From Achromobacter sp. ASV32 (GTDB taxonomy: Bacteria > Pseudomonadota > Gammaproteobacteria > Burkholderiales > Burkholderiaceae_B), in assembly GCF_016428805.1 (NCBI RefSeq), contig NZ_JAELTJ010000008.1, positions 28,279 through 92,278 of the forward strand: a stretch of 64,000 nt of DNA. The letters run 5' to 3'. Below the pieces are notes generated by a model. The model did not search any database, was not told the origin of the DNA, and saw nothing but the letters and a program-made list of their open reading frames with translations. Shown in pieces: positions 1-8,992 of this stretch (its first letter is position 1; each line of letters opens with the position of its first letter). A program made the translations under genes and the position numbers.

Positions 1-1524
1 ACGGTGCTGTGTATCAGCCCCTGGAACTTCCCGCTGGCCATCTTTACCGGCCAGATCGCCGCGGCGCTGGCGGCTGGCAATACCGTGCTGGCCAAGCCGG
101 CCGAGCAGACGCCGCTGATCGCGGCGCAGGCGGTGGCGATCCTGCGCGCTGCCGGCGTGCCGGCCGGCGCGGTGCAATTGTTGCCCGGCCGTGGCGAAAC
201 CGTGGGCGCGCAATTGGTGGCCAGCCCCGGCGTCCGCGGCGTGATGTTCACCGGGTCCACCGATGTGGCCCGCATCATCGCGCGCACGCTGGCAGACCGT
301 CTTGATGACGACGGCCATACCATTCCGCTGATCGCCGAGACGGGCGGCCAGAACGCAATGGTGGTGGATTCGTCCGCGCTGTCCGAGCAGGTGGTGTTCG
401 ACGTGCTCAGCTCGGCCTTCGACTCGGCCGGCCAGCGCTGTTCGGCGCTGCGCGTGCTCTGCGTGCAGGAAGATAACGCCGACCACGTGCTGACGATGCT
501 GCGCGGCGCAATGCGCGAACTCAGTGTGGGCAACCCCGATCGTCTGTCGGTCGACGTCGGTCCGGTGATCGACACCGAGGCGCGCAATGGCATTCTGCGT
601 CACATCGACGCGATGCGCACGGCAGGCCACCGGATCGACCAGGCGGAACTGAACGGCGAATGCCGTCAGGGGACCTTCGTGGCGCCCACCATCATCGAGA
701 TCGACAGCATCAGTGAACTGACCCGCGAAGTGTTCGGGCCTGTGCTGCACGTGGTGCGCTACAAGCGCGAAGAGCTGGACGCCTTGCTGGATGCCATCAA
801 CGGCACCGGCTACGGCCTGACGTTCGGCGTGCACACCCGTATCGACGAAACCATCGCCCATGTGACCGGTCAGGTCCATGCGGGCAACGTTTACGTCAAT
901 CGAAATATCGTGGGCGCGGTGGTGGGGGTGCAGCCTTTCGGTGGCGAATGTCTGTCGGGCACCGGTCCCAAAGCGGGCGGTCCGCTGTATATGTACCGTC
1001 TGCTGGGCACGCGTCCCGCGGGCCTGCCGCCGGCGCTGGACGCGGCCGCGCCGCTGCCGCAGCGCATCGCGCTGCCGGGCCCGACGGGGGAGACCAACAC
1101 GTATATGGTCGAACCGCGCGGCGCCGTGTACTGCGTGGCGGCCACCGAGGCCGGCGCGCGGGCGCAGTGGTCGGCGGCGCGCCTGACCGGCAACCATGCC
1201 TGGTTCGCCGATACCCCCGCGGCGCAGGCGCTGCTGGCCGGGCTGGACGCCGAGCAGCAGGGCCAGGCCGGTATCCTGGCGGATGCCGAGGTCGACCAGG
1301 CCGATTACCAGGCGGTGCTGTTCGAAGGCGACGGCGACGCGCTGCGCGCCCTGAACCAGCGCATCGCGCAGCGTCCGGGCGCGATCCTGGCGGTGCATGG
1401 CCTGACGCCGGATGCCCTGGCCGCTGGCGCCACGTATGTGCCGGAACGGCTCTTGACCGAGCGCTCCATCAGTGTGAATACGGCCGCGGCCGGCGGCAAC
1501 GCCAGCCTCATGACCATCGGCTGA
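1..1524 (+). CDS. putA: PutA, C-terminal part (L-glutamate semialdehyde dehydrogenase); 5' end missing
   Basis: The reading frame is open from base 1, so the gene starts outside the window. The visible 507 codons hold most of an aldehyde dehydrogenase domain followed by a C-terminal extension. The ISPWNFPLA cofactor-site motif lies at the very start, the general-base Glu sits in AETGGQNA (about visible residue 112), and the catalytic Cys in GQRCSALR (about 146, bases 439-441). This arrangement, with a roughly 150-residue tail after the LSGTGPKAGGP segment, fits the long trifunctional PutA proteins that oxidise proline to glutamate in two steps. The proline dehydrogenase and DNA-binding domains are not visible, so a stand-alone P5C dehydrogenase cannot be formally excluded. 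Confidence 0.9.
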   Translation, partial: TVLCISPWNFPLAIFTGQIAAALAAGNTVLAKPAEQTPLIAAQAVAILRAAGVPAGAVQLLPGRGETVGAQLVASPGVRGVMFTGSTDVARIIARTLADRLDDDGHTIPLIAETGGQNAMVVDSSALSEQVVFDVLSSAFDSAGQRCSALRVLCVQEDNADHVLTMLRGAMRELSVGNPDRLSVDVGPVIDTEARNGILRHIDAMRTAGHRIDQAELNGECRQGTFVAPTIIEIDSISELTREVFGPVLHVVRYKREELDALLDAINGTGYGLTFGVHTRIDETIAHVTGQVHAGNVYVNRNIVGAVVGVQPFGGECLSGTGPKAGGPLYMYRLLGTRPAGLPPALDAAAPLPQRIALPGPTGETNTYMVEPRGAVYCVAATEAGARAQWSAARLTGNHAWFADTPAAQALLAGLDAEQQGQAGILADAEVDQADYQAVLFEGDGDALRALNQRIAQRPGAILAVHGLTPDALAAGATYVPERLLTERSISVNTAAAGGNASLMTIG

Positions 1525-1538
1525 GCGTGACCGAGGGG

Positions 1539-1562
1539 TAACCCTTGGGCAACCAAGGGTTA
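1539..1562 (+). terminator. Hairpin after putA
   Basis: A perfect 10-bp stem TAACCCTTGG / CCAAGGGTTA closes on a GCAA tetraloop 15 bases after the putA stop codon. The following TCTCCAAT is only weakly T-rich, so termination may be incomplete, but position and symmetry fit a 3'-end structure. Confidence 0.6.
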
Positions 1563-1713
1563 TCTCCAATATCTCGTGAGGTTGCACTGGAAGCAAAATC
1601 CGGTCGCACCTGAAGTTCGATTGCGCCAACCCGGCAATCGGATTCAAACAGAAGAACCCGGCCCACAAGCTCGGGTATAACAAAGCCTCATCCGACATAC
1701 CGGAGGATACCCA

Positions 1714-2859
1714 ATGAAGTTTCGCACCACTTTGAAGCTTGTCGCAGCCGGCATCGCTGCCACCAGCATGGCCACCGCCGCGCAGGCCGCCGACATCAAG
1801 TTCGGTTTCGCCGCACCGCTGACCGGTCCCCAGTCGCACTACGGCGAGGACATGCAGAACGGTCTGAACCTGGCGCTGGAAGAAGCCAACAAGAAGGGCA
1901 TCAAGATCGACGGCCAGCCCGCCAAGTTCGTGCTGGTGTCGCGCGACGACCAGGCCGACCCGCGCGTGGGCGTGCAGGTCGCGCAGCAACTGGTCGACGA
2001 GAACGTCGTCGGCATCCTGGGCCACTTCAATTCGGGCACCACGATCCCCGCGTCGCGCGTCTACCATGAAGCCGGCCTGCCGCAGATCGCCATGGCCACG
2101 TCGCCCGAATACACCAAGCAGGGCTACGAAACCACGTTCCGTATGATGACCAGCGACACCCAGCAGGGCGCCGCGGTCGGCAAGTTCATGGTGCAAAGCC
2201 TGAAGGCCAAGAAGGTCGCGATCATCGACGACCGTACCGCCTACGGCCAAGGCCTGGCGGACGAGGTCGAGAAGGCCGTCAAGGCCGCTGGCGGCCAGGT
2301 GGTGCGTCGCGAGTACACGACCGACAAGGCCAACGACTTCACGGCCATCCTGACCAACATCAAGGGCTCGGCGCCCGACGCCATCTTCTACGGCGGCCTG
2401 GATGCGCAGTCCGGCCCGATGAAGCGCCAATTGGCCACGCTGGGCCTGAAGTCGCCGCTGGTCTCGGGTGAAATGACCCGCAGCGACACCTTCATCAAGC
2501 TGGCCGGCGATGCCGCCGACGGCACCTTCGCCTCGCTGGCCGGCGTGCCGCTGGACAAGATGGCCGCGGGCAAGGATTTCGAGCAGCGCTATCAGGCCCG
2601 CTTCAAGAAGGCCCCCGGCGTCTACGCGCCCTACGCCTATGATGGCGCCTGGAACATGATCAGCGCCATCGAAGCCGCCGGCTCGGCCAAGCCCGAGAAG
2701 TACCTGCCGGAACTGGCCAAGCTGAACCGCAAGGGCGCCACCAGCGAACACATCGCCTACGACAAGAACGGCGATCTGAAGGAAATCTCGGTCACCATCT
2801 ACGAAGTCAAGAACGGCAAGTGGGAGATGGTTGAGACGATGGTCAGCCAGGCCAACTAA
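1714..2859 (+). CDS. livK: Branched-chain amino-acid ABC transporter, periplasmic binding protein
   Basis: This 381-residue protein binds leucine/isoleucine/valine-type substrates in the periplasm and delivers them to LivHMGF. It starts with a classical Sec signal (MKFRTTLKLVAAGIAATSMA, cleavage near AQA-ADIK) and continues as a type-I periplasmic binding fold (IKFGFAAPLTGPQSHYGEDM). A strong GGAGG lies 8 bases before the ATG. It is the first gene of a complete liv operon. An intrinsic terminator follows it, which would give an excess of binding protein over membrane components. The exact amino-acid range cannot be told from sequence. Confidence 0.93.
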   Translation: MKFRTTLKLVAAGIAATSMATAAQAADIKFGFAAPLTGPQSHYGEDMQNGLNLALEEANKKGIKIDGQPAKFVLVSRDDQADPRVGVQVAQQLVDENVVGILGHFNSGTTIPASRVYHEAGLPQIAMATSPEYTKQGYETTFRMMTSDTQQGAAVGKFMVQSLKAKKVAIIDDRTAYGQGLADEVEKAVKAAGGQVVRREYTTDKANDFTAILTNIKGSAPDAIFYGGLDAQSGPMKRQLATLGLKSPLVSGEMTRSDTFIKLAGDAADGTFASLAGVPLDKMAAGKDFEQRYQARFKKAPGVYAPYAYDGAWNMISAIEAAGSAKPEKYLPELAKLNRKGATSEHIAYDKNGDLKEISVTIYEVKNGKWEMVETMVSQAN

Positions 2860-2967
2860 GGCGGCAGCACCGGGCCAGGACGCGGCGCCGCCGCGCCTGG
2901 CCATCGACACCCGCCCGCACCGCCGGGTGCGGGGGCGCGCCACCCGGTGGCCGCCCTGCGGGTGCGC

Positions 2968-2992
2968 CGCGCGCGATGTGCGCGCGTTTTTT
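2968..2992 (+). terminator. Intergenic attenuating terminator between livK and livH
   Basis: A 7-bp stem CGCGCGC / GCGCGCG with a 5-base loop GATGT is followed directly by six T residues. It lies between livK and livH in the same transcription direction, so it likely lets only part of the transcripts continue into livHMGF. Confidence 0.75.
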
Positions 2993-3014
2993 CCAGGCTT
3001 ATTCTGCGGCCCCT

Positions 3015-3944
3015 ATGGATATCTTCATTCAACAACTGATTAACGGCGTCACGCTAGGCAGCGTGTACGCCCTGGTCGCCCTTGGCTACACCATGGTGTA
3101 CGGCATCATCGGGCTGATCAATTTCGCGCATGGCGATGTCGTCATGATCGGCGCGATGGCGGCGACGACGATCGCCATTTCGCTGGTGGGCGGCGACCCC
3201 TCCGCGTCCGCGTTCGTGGTGCTGGGCCTGGGCCTGCTGGTGTCCGTGCCGCTGTGCATGGCGGTCGGCTGGACGGCCGAACGCGTGGCCTACCGGCCGC
3301 TGCGCCGCGCCCCGCGCCTGGCTGCCCTGATCACCGCCATCGGCGTGTCGATCATCCTGCAGAACGTGGCGATGATGGGCTGGGGCCGCAATTATCTGAA
3401 TTTCCCGCAGGTGCTGACGCCGCAGGTGTTCGAGATCTTCGGCGCCCGCATGAGCACGCTGCAGATCGCGATCGTCGCCATTGCCGCGCTGATCATGGGC
3501 GGGCTGCTGGCGGTGGTGCACAAGACCCGCCTGGGTACCGCGATGCGCGCTACCGCGCAGAACCGCGAAGTGGCCGGCCTGATGGGCGTGAACATCAACA
3601 CCGTGATTTCGGCGGCGTTCCTGATCGGTTCGGCCCTGGCCGCCGTGGCGGGCATGATGGTCGCCACCTATTACGGCGTGTCGCAGTACACGATGGGCTT
3701 CATGCTGGGCCTGAAGGCCTTCACGGCCGCGGTGCTGGGCGGCATCGGCAACCTGGTCGGCGCGATGGCCGGCGGCCTGCTGCTGGGTATCATCGAATCG
3801 CTGGGCGCCGGCTACATCGGCGACCTGACCGGCGGCTTTCTGGGCAGCCACTACCAGGACGTGTTCGCGTTCTTCGTGCTGGTGCTGGTGCTGATCTTCC
3901 GTCCGTCCGGCCTGCTGGGCGAGCGCGTGGGAGACCGGGCATGA
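3015..3944 (+). CDS. livH: Branched-chain amino-acid ABC transporter permease LivH
   Basis: A 309-residue multi-helix inner-membrane permease. The start MDIFIQQLINGVTLGSVYAL is the family's conserved N terminus and is preferred over an upstream in-frame ATG at 2976 that lies inside the terminator stem. The segments GYTMVYGIIGLINFAHGD and GNLVGAMAGGLLLGIIESLG are typical of LivH. Its stop overlaps the livM start (ATGA), indicating translational coupling. Confidence 0.93.
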   Translation: MDIFIQQLINGVTLGSVYALVALGYTMVYGIIGLINFAHGDVVMIGAMAATTIAISLVGGDPSASAFVVLGLGLLVSVPLCMAVGWTAERVAYRPLRRAPRLAALITAIGVSIILQNVAMMGWGRNYLNFPQVLTPQVFEIFGARMSTLQIAIVAIAALIMGGLLAVVHKTRLGTAMRATAQNREVAGLMGVNINTVISAAFLIGSALAAVAGMMVATYYGVSQYTMGFMLGLKAFTAAVLGGIGNLVGAMAGGLLLGIIESLGAGYIGDLTGGFLGSHYQDVFAFFVLVLVLIFRPSGLLGERVGDRA

Positions 3945-5029
3945 GCGGCGCCATGAAGAACAGCGGGTTGTCGACCCGCAATCTGATCGGCATCGCGCTG
4001 ATCGGTATCGTACTGGCGGTGCTGCCGTTCGTGATCGGCATGGCCGGCCAGAGCTGGGTCCGCATCCTGAATTTCGCGCTGCTGTACGTGATGCTGTCGC
4101 TGGGCCTGAACATCGTGGTGGGTTTTGCCGGCCTGCTCGATCTGGGCTACATCGCGTTCTACGCCGTGGGCGCCTACACCTGGGCGCTGCTGGCCTCGCC
4201 GCACTTCGGCCTGCACCTGCCGTTCTGGGCGATCCTGCCGATCGCGCTGGCGGTGGCGTGCCTGTTCGGGGTGCTGCTGGGGGCGCCCACGCTGAAATTG
4301 CGGGGCGACTACCTGGCGATCGTGACGTTGGGCTTTGGCGAGATCATCCGCATCTTCCTGAACAACCTGAATGCGCCGGTCAACATCACCAACGGGCCGC
4401 AGGGCATCAACCGCATCGATACCTTCAAGGTGGGCGAGTTCGCGTTCGGCCGCACGGAAAGCCTGTTGGGCATCCGGGTGACTGGGCCCGAGAAGTACTA
4501 CTACCTGCTGCTGGCGTTGACGCTCATCATCATTCTTGTGTGCGTGCGCCTGCAGAATTCGCGCATCGGCCGCGCCTGGGAAGCGATCCGCGAGGACGAG
4601 ATCGCGGCCAAGGCCATGGGCATCAACACCCGCAACATCAAGCTGCTGGCCTTCGCCATGGGTGCGTCGTTCGGCGGCGTGGCGGGTGCGCTGTTCGCGT
4701 CGATGCAGGGCTTTGTCAGCCCCGAGAGCTTCTCGCTGATGGAATCCATTTCCATCCTGTGCATGGTGGTGCTGGGCGGTATGGGCCACATTCCCGGGGT
4801 GATCCTGGGCGCCCTGATCCTGGCCGCGCTGCCCGAGTTCCTGCGGGCGGTGGTCGAGCCGGTGCAGCAGATGCTGTTCGGCGCCGTGGTGCTGGATCCC
4901 GAAGGCATCCGCATGTTGCTGTTCGGCCTGGCCATGGTGTGCGTCATGCTGTTCCGTCCCGCGGGCCTGTGGCCGTCGGCCGTGCGCAAGCGCGAGCTGG
5001 CCACCAAGACCCAAGGAGGGGCGGCATGA
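3941..5029 (+). CDS. livM: Branched-chain amino-acid ABC transporter permease LivM
   Basis: The second permease subunit, 362 residues, starting at the ATG that overlaps the livH stop codon. It shows the LivM signatures LGLNIVVGFAGLLDLGYIAF and GAPTLKLRGDYLAIVTLGFG (the EAA-like loop region is AMGINTRNIKLLAFAMGASF). It ends overlapping livG by four bases. A longer frame upstream is only the livH region read in another phase. Confidence 0.93.
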   Translation: MSGAMKNSGLSTRNLIGIALIGIVLAVLPFVIGMAGQSWVRILNFALLYVMLSLGLNIVVGFAGLLDLGYIAFYAVGAYTWALLASPHFGLHLPFWAILPIALAVACLFGVLLGAPTLKLRGDYLAIVTLGFGEIIRIFLNNLNAPVNITNGPQGINRIDTFKVGEFAFGRTESLLGIRVTGPEKYYYLLLALTLIIILVCVRLQNSRIGRAWEAIREDEIAAKAMGINTRNIKLLAFAMGASFGGVAGALFASMQGFVSPESFSLMESISILCMVVLGGMGHIPGVILGALILAALPEFLRAVVEPVQQMLFGAVVLDPEGIRMLLFGLAMVCVMLFRPAGLWPSAVRKRELATKTQGGAA

Positions 5030-5826
5030 GCAAACTGTTGCAAGCCCAGGGACTGGGCAAACGCTTCGGCGGCCTGCAAGCCTTGTCCGACGTCAGCTTC
5101 GATATCGAGCAGGGCGAGATCTACGGCCTGATCGGCCCGAACGGCGCGGGCAAGACCACGCTGTTCAACGTGCTGACCGGCCTGTACATCCCGGAAGACG
5201 GTGCGTGCACCTTCAACGGCCAGTCGATGTCGGGCAAGAAGCCGCACGAAGTGGCGCACGCGGGCCTGGCGCGCACCTTCCAGAACATCCGCCTGTTCGC
5301 CAACCTGAGCGCGATCGAGAACGTGATGATCGGCCGCCACGTGCGTACCCGCGCGGGCGTGCTCGGCGCCGTGTTCCGTACGCCGGGCGCACGCGCCGAA
5401 GAGGCTGCCATCGAGGCGCGCGCCCAGGAATTGCTGGACTACGTGGGCATTGGTCATCGCGCCAACGACGTGGCGCGCTCATTGCCCTACGGCGACCAGC
5501 GCCGCCTGGAAATCGCGCGGGCGCTGGCCACCGATCCCAAGCTGCTGGCGCTGGATGAGCCGGCCGCCGGTATGAACGCGTCGGAAACGGTGGTGCTGCG
5601 CAAGCTGATCGAAAAGATCCGCGGCGATGGCGTGACCGTGCTGCTGATCGAGCATGACATGAAGCTGGTCATGGGCCTGTGCGATCGCGTGCTGGTGCTG
5701 GAGTACGGCAAGGTGCTGGCCATGGGCAAACCCGCCCAGGTCCAGCGCGATCCCAAGGTCATTGAAGCGTATCTGGGCGCGGGCGCCGCCCAGGATCCGC
5801 TGATTCATCAGGAGCGCCAGGCATGA
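5026..5826 (+). CDS. livG: Branched-chain amino-acid ABC transporter ATPase LivG
   Basis: A 266-residue ABC ATPase that powers the LivHM permease. Walker A is GPNGAGKTTLFN, the Q-loop region is ARTFQNIRLF, the signature-like segment is LPYGDQRRLEIARAL, Walker B is LLALDEPAAGMN and the switch His lies in LLIEHDMKLV. LivG proteins normally have this slightly unusual signature without LSGGQ. The start ATG overlaps the livM stop and the stop overlaps livF. Confidence 0.94.
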   Translation: MSKLLQAQGLGKRFGGLQALSDVSFDIEQGEIYGLIGPNGAGKTTLFNVLTGLYIPEDGACTFNGQSMSGKKPHEVAHAGLARTFQNIRLFANLSAIENVMIGRHVRTRAGVLGAVFRTPGARAEEAAIEARAQELLDYVGIGHRANDVARSLPYGDQRRLEIARALATDPKLLALDEPAAGMNASETVVLRKLIEKIRGDGVTVLLIEHDMKLVMGLCDRVLVLEYGKVLAMGKPAQVQRDPKVIEAYLGAGAAQDPLIHQERQA

Positions 5827-6566
5827 CGGCAGCAACTCAACCCCTACTGGAATTGCGCGGCCTGCAGGTCGCGTACGGTGGCATCCGTGCGGTGCGCGGC
5901 ATCGACCTGCGCGTGGACGAGGGCGAACTGGTCTGCCTGATCGGCGCCAACGGCGCCGGCAAGAGCACGACCCTGCGCGCCATCTGCGGCCTGGTGCCGC
6001 TGGCCGGCGGCGAAGTGGTCTACGGCGGCAAGTCCATCGGTGGCCAGAAGTCGCACGAGCTGGTGCGCCAGGGCCTGGTCATGGTGCCGGAAGGCCGTGG
6101 CATCTTCGGCCAGTTGACTATCGAGGAAAACCTGGCGATGGGCGCATACATCCGCCGCGATGCCGCGCAGGTGCGCCAGGATACGGATCGCGTGTTCACG
6201 CTGTTTCCGCGCCTGGCCGAGCGCCGCAAGCAGGCGGCCGGCACCTTGTCGGGTGGCGAGCAGCAGATGGTGGCCATGGGCCGCGCCATGATCGCGCGTC
6301 CCAAGCTGCTGTTGCTGGATGAGCCATCCATGGGCCTGGCGCCGCTGATGGTCGAGAAGGTCTTCGAGGTGGTGCGCACCATCGCCAGCGAAGGCGTGAC
6401 GATCCTGCTCATCGAGCAGAACGCCCGCCTGGCGCTGGAAAACAGCCACCGCGGCTACGTGATGGAGTCCGGCGAGATCACGCTGTCGGGCCCGGCCAGC
6501 GACATGCTGCATGATCCGAAAGTGCGCGCAGCCTATCTCGGCGAGGTCGAAGAGGAGGGGGCGTAA
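5823..6566 (+). CDS. livF: Branched-chain amino-acid ABC transporter ATPase LivF
   Basis: The second ATPase subunit, 247 residues. Walker A is GANGAGKSTTLRAI, the signature is LSGGEQQMVAMGRAMIA, Walker B is LLLLDEPSMGLAP, and the H-loop position is Gln (LLIEQNARLAL), which is normal for LivF. It is the last gene of livKHMGF and is followed by a strong terminator. Confidence 0.94.
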   Translation: MTAATQPLLELRGLQVAYGGIRAVRGIDLRVDEGELVCLIGANGAGKSTTLRAICGLVPLAGGEVVYGGKSIGGQKSHELVRQGLVMVPEGRGIFGQLTIEENLAMGAYIRRDAAQVRQDTDRVFTLFPRLAERRKQAAGTLSGGEQQMVAMGRAMIARPKLLLLDEPSMGLAPLMVEKVFEVVRTIASEGVTILLIEQNARLALENSHRGYVMESGEITLSGPASDMLHDPKVRAAYLGEVEEEGA

Positions 6567-6651
6567 GCCCCCGCGCCGCGCACGGTACGCCCGTTGCCCG
6601 CTGACGAGGCAGCCGCGCCCAGGGGCGGCTGTTTCGGCGCGGCCAATGCAC

Positions 6652-6679
6652 AAAGCCCGGCTCAGGCCGGGCTTTTTTT
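6652..6679 (+). terminator. Intrinsic terminator after livF
   Basis: The stem AAAGCCCGGC / GCCGGGCTTT (10 bp) encloses a TCAG loop and runs into seven T residues. It lies between livF and the convergent MFS gene; the A's on the left flank could serve the opposite strand weakly. Confidence 0.88.
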
Positions 6680-6694
6680 CATGCCTGGCGTCGG

Positions 6695-7978
6695 TTACGC
6701 GGGCTGGGCCACGACCCGTTCACGCCCGATCAGCAGCGCGATGACCGCGGCGATCAAGCCGGTGGCGCCGGCGGCCACGAAAGCCATCAGGTAGCTGCCT
6801 TGCGATTCACGCACCACGCCTGCCATCCAGGCGGCGCTGGCCGCACCCAGTTGGTGGCCGGCGACGATCCAGCCGAAGACGATCGGCGCTTCGCGGTCGC
6901 CGAAGGCCTCGGTTGCCAGGCGCAGGGTCGGTGGCACCGTGGCGATCCAGTCCAGGCCAAAGAACACCGCGAAAATCGCCAGACCGTAGAACGAGAAGTC
7001 CGAGTACGGCAGGTAGATCAGCGCCACGCCACGCAGGGCGTAATACACGAACAGCAGCTTGCGCGGATCGTAGCGGTCGGTGAGCCAGCCGGACGCGGTG
7101 GTGCCGAACAGGTCGAAGATGCCCATGATCGCCAGCAGGCCGGCCGCCTGCACTTCGGGCATGCCGTGGTCGCCGCAAAGCGCGATCAGGTGGGTGCCGA
7201 CCAGGCCGTTGGTGGTGAAGCCGCAGATGAAGAAGGTCGCGAACAGGAACCAGAAGGTGCGGGTCTTGGCGGCGCGGGCCAGGGCGCCGAAGGTGGCGGC
7301 CAGCATGCCGGTGCGCGGCGCGGCGGGGGCGGGTGGCGCATGCGGATCGCTGCCGAACGGCACCAGGCCGACGCTGGCGGGACGGTCGGGCACCAGCCAC
7401 CATGCCAGCGGCACCAGCGCGGCGGCGGCGCCGGCAACCGTCCACACCACCCGGGTCCAGTCGCCGGACGAGGCCAGCGCGGCCAGGACAGGCAGGAAGA
7501 TCAGCGTGCCGGTGGCGGTGCTGGCAGTCAACAGGCCCATCATCAGGCCGCGGTGCTTGGTGAACCAGCGGTTGACCACCGTGGCGCCCATGACCACGGC
7601 GACGGCGCCCGAGCCGATGCCTGAAAACACACCCCAGGTCATCAGCAGATGCCACGGCTGCGTCATGTAGGCGCTGACCGCGCTGGACGCGGCCATCAAC
7701 GACAGCGACACGATCAGCACGCGGCGCAGGCCAAAACGCTCCATGGCGGCCGCCGCGAATGGGCCGACCAGGCCGTACAGGAAAATGCCGACGGCGGCGG
7801 CGAACGAGGTCGTGCTGCGGTTCCAGCCAAAATTCTCTTCCAGCGGCACCAGCAGCACGCTGGGCGAGGAGCGCAGGCCGGCCGACACCAGCAGAGCCAG
7901 GAAGACCACCGCGACTACGACAAAGGCGTACTTTTGCCCGGCTCGGCGGAAGGGGATGGGTGGTTGGGCTATACTCAT
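6695..7978 (-). CDS. MFS transporter (OxlT-like / monocarboxylate-type family)
   Basis: A 427-residue inner-membrane protein with twelve predicted helices in two halves. The segments FGWNRSTTSFAAAVGIFLYG, GVFSGIGSGAVAVVMGATVV and FGWIVAGHQLGAASAAWMAG place it in the MFS group that includes oxalate/formate and monocarboxylate carriers, but substrate is not deducible. It is transcribed divergently from a TetR regulator. One of two TetR-like operators touches its start codon, so it is probably repressed by that regulator and induced by an unknown ligand. Confidence 0.85.
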   Translation of the reverse strand: MSIAQPPIPFRRAGQKYAFVVVAVVFLALLVSAGLRSSPSVLLVPLEENFGWNRSTTSFAAAVGIFLYGLVGPFAAAAMERFGLRRVLIVSLSLMAASSAVSAYMTQPWHLLMTWGVFSGIGSGAVAVVMGATVVNRWFTKHRGLMMGLLTASTATGTLIFLPVLAALASSGDWTRVVWTVAGAAAALVPLAWWLVPDRPASVGLVPFGSDPHAPPAPAAPRTGMLAATFGALARAAKTRTFWFLFATFFICGFTTNGLVGTHLIALCGDHGMPEVQAAGLLAIMGIFDLFGTTASGWLTDRYDPRKLLFVYYALRGVALIYLPYSDFSFYGLAIFAVFFGLDWIATVPPTLRLATEAFGDREAPIVFGWIVAGHQLGAASAAWMAGVVRESQGSYLMAFVAAGATGLIAAVIALLIGRERVVAQPA

Positions 7979-7979
7979 G

Positions 7980-8030
7980 TTACTGACCGGTACGTATTAA
8001 GGTTTGCGAATAGTACGTACTGGTCAGTAA
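7980..8030. promoter_or_regulatory. Pair of TetR-type operators between MFS gene and its regulator
   Basis: TTACTGACCGGTACGTA (7980-7996) and TACGTACTGGTCAGTAA (8014-8030) are inverted copies of each other with one mismatch in 17. Each copy is itself a partial dyad (TACnnACCGGTnnGTA), the usual form of a TetR-family dimer site. The left copy abuts the MFS start codon; the right lies about 80 bases before the tetR start. Confidence 0.75.
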
Positions 8031-8109
8031 CATCGTCAAGCATTATTTTTGACGACCCTGTTTTCAGGGCGGCGGGCACTGCCGGCCCGCTTCAGTAAGG
8101 AGTCTTCGC

Positions 8110-8733
8110 ATGGCCAATAAATCCGATGCAGCGGGCAAGGCGCCCGCTGCAGCCTCCCCGGCTAAGCCGCTGCTTGCGGCCGACCGCATCCGCAAGACCG
8201 CGCGCGAAATGTTCTACCGCGACGGCATCCGGGCGGTGGGGGTCGACGCCATCGTCAATCAGGCTGGCGTCACCAAGCCCAGCCTGTACCGCAGTTTTTC
8301 ATCCAAGGACGAGTTGGCCGCGGCCTACCTGCGCGACTACGACGCCGAGTTCTGGGGGCGTTTCAACGCGGCCTGCGACGCCCATCCGGGAGATCCGCAG
8401 GCGCAACTGCGTGCCTATCTGTCCGGGTTGAGCGTGCGCGCGGTGCAAAACGGCTACCGCGGCTGCGGCCTGACCAACGCGGCGGTGGAGTACCCCGAGG
8501 CCGGTCACCCCGCACGGGTGGTCGCGGTCGAACATAAGCTCGAGTTGCGCCGCCGCCTGGCGGCCATGGCGGCCGAGATGGGCGCGCCGGACCCCGACGC
8601 GCTGGGCGACGGCCTGCTGCTGCTGATCGAAGGGGCGTTCGTGTCCAGCCAGCTGTTTGGCGAGGGCGGGCCCGCGGGCCGGGTCGCGGATATGGCCGAC
8701 AAGCTGATCGCCGCGCACTTGGGGTGCCGGTAG
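8110..8733 (+). CDS. TetR/AcrR-family transcriptional regulator
   Basis: A 207-residue repressor. The N-terminal helix-turn-helix spans about residues 28-72 (IRKTAREMFYRDGIRAVGVD, then AGVTKPSLYRSFSSKDEL). The remainder is the ligand-binding helical domain. AAGGAG lies eight bases before the ATG. Its divergent neighbour is an MFS carrier and the shared promoter region contains two matching operators, so it most likely represses the carrier and itself. Confidence 0.9.
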   Translation: MANKSDAAGKAPAAASPAKPLLAADRIRKTAREMFYRDGIRAVGVDAIVNQAGVTKPSLYRSFSSKDELAAAYLRDYDAEFWGRFNAACDAHPGDPQAQLRAYLSGLSVRAVQNGYRGCGLTNAAVEYPEAGHPARVVAVEHKLELRRRLAAMAAEMGAPDPDALGDGLLLLIEGAFVSSQLFGEGGPAGRVADMADKLIAAHLGCR

Positions 8734-8791
8734 CGGTGAGCGGATAGGCTGAGGCGTTCGGTTCCGGATGCCTGGCCAGAAAGGTGCCTAG

Positions 8792-8821
8792 AGGCGGCCG
8801 GCTTGGCCGCCTTGTTGTTTT
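8792..8821 (+). terminator. Intrinsic terminator after tetR
   Basis: AGGCGGCC / GGCCGCCT forms an 8-bp stem around GGCTT and is followed by TGTTGTTTTT. Confidence 0.75.
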
Positions 8822-8826
8822 TGCAC

Positions 8827-8874
8827 TGCACAAAAATGGTGCGGGATGTGGTGCCTGTGCACCGTTATGGTGGT
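8827..8874 (+). promoter_or_regulatory. Two tandem NtrC-like binding sites
   Basis: TGCACAAAAATGGTGCG (8827-8843) and TGCACCGTTATGGTGGT (8858-8874) match the NtrC consensus TGCACCAnnnTGGTGCA with two and three deviations. Their centres are 31 bp apart, three helical turns, as in nitrogen-controlled enhancers. No good sigma-54 promoter was found by eye before the next gene; GG at 8911 and GC at 8924 are one base off the required spacing. Confidence 0.55.
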
Positions 8875-8992
8875 GTTTGTACCCATTACGCAACGACAAA
8901 AATAGTGCTAGGAAGTTTGCGTTGCGATGCAGCAAACGCGGGTCTAACATGAAATCGTGTTGTTCCCATCGCGCTTTCTCAAGGAGAGAATC

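Noticed and set aside
3254..4000. Long N-terminal extension of livM, livG and other liv genes suggested by longer open frames
   Set aside because: The extensions are other-phase readings of the preceding gene; conserved N termini and ATGA overlaps fix the starts.
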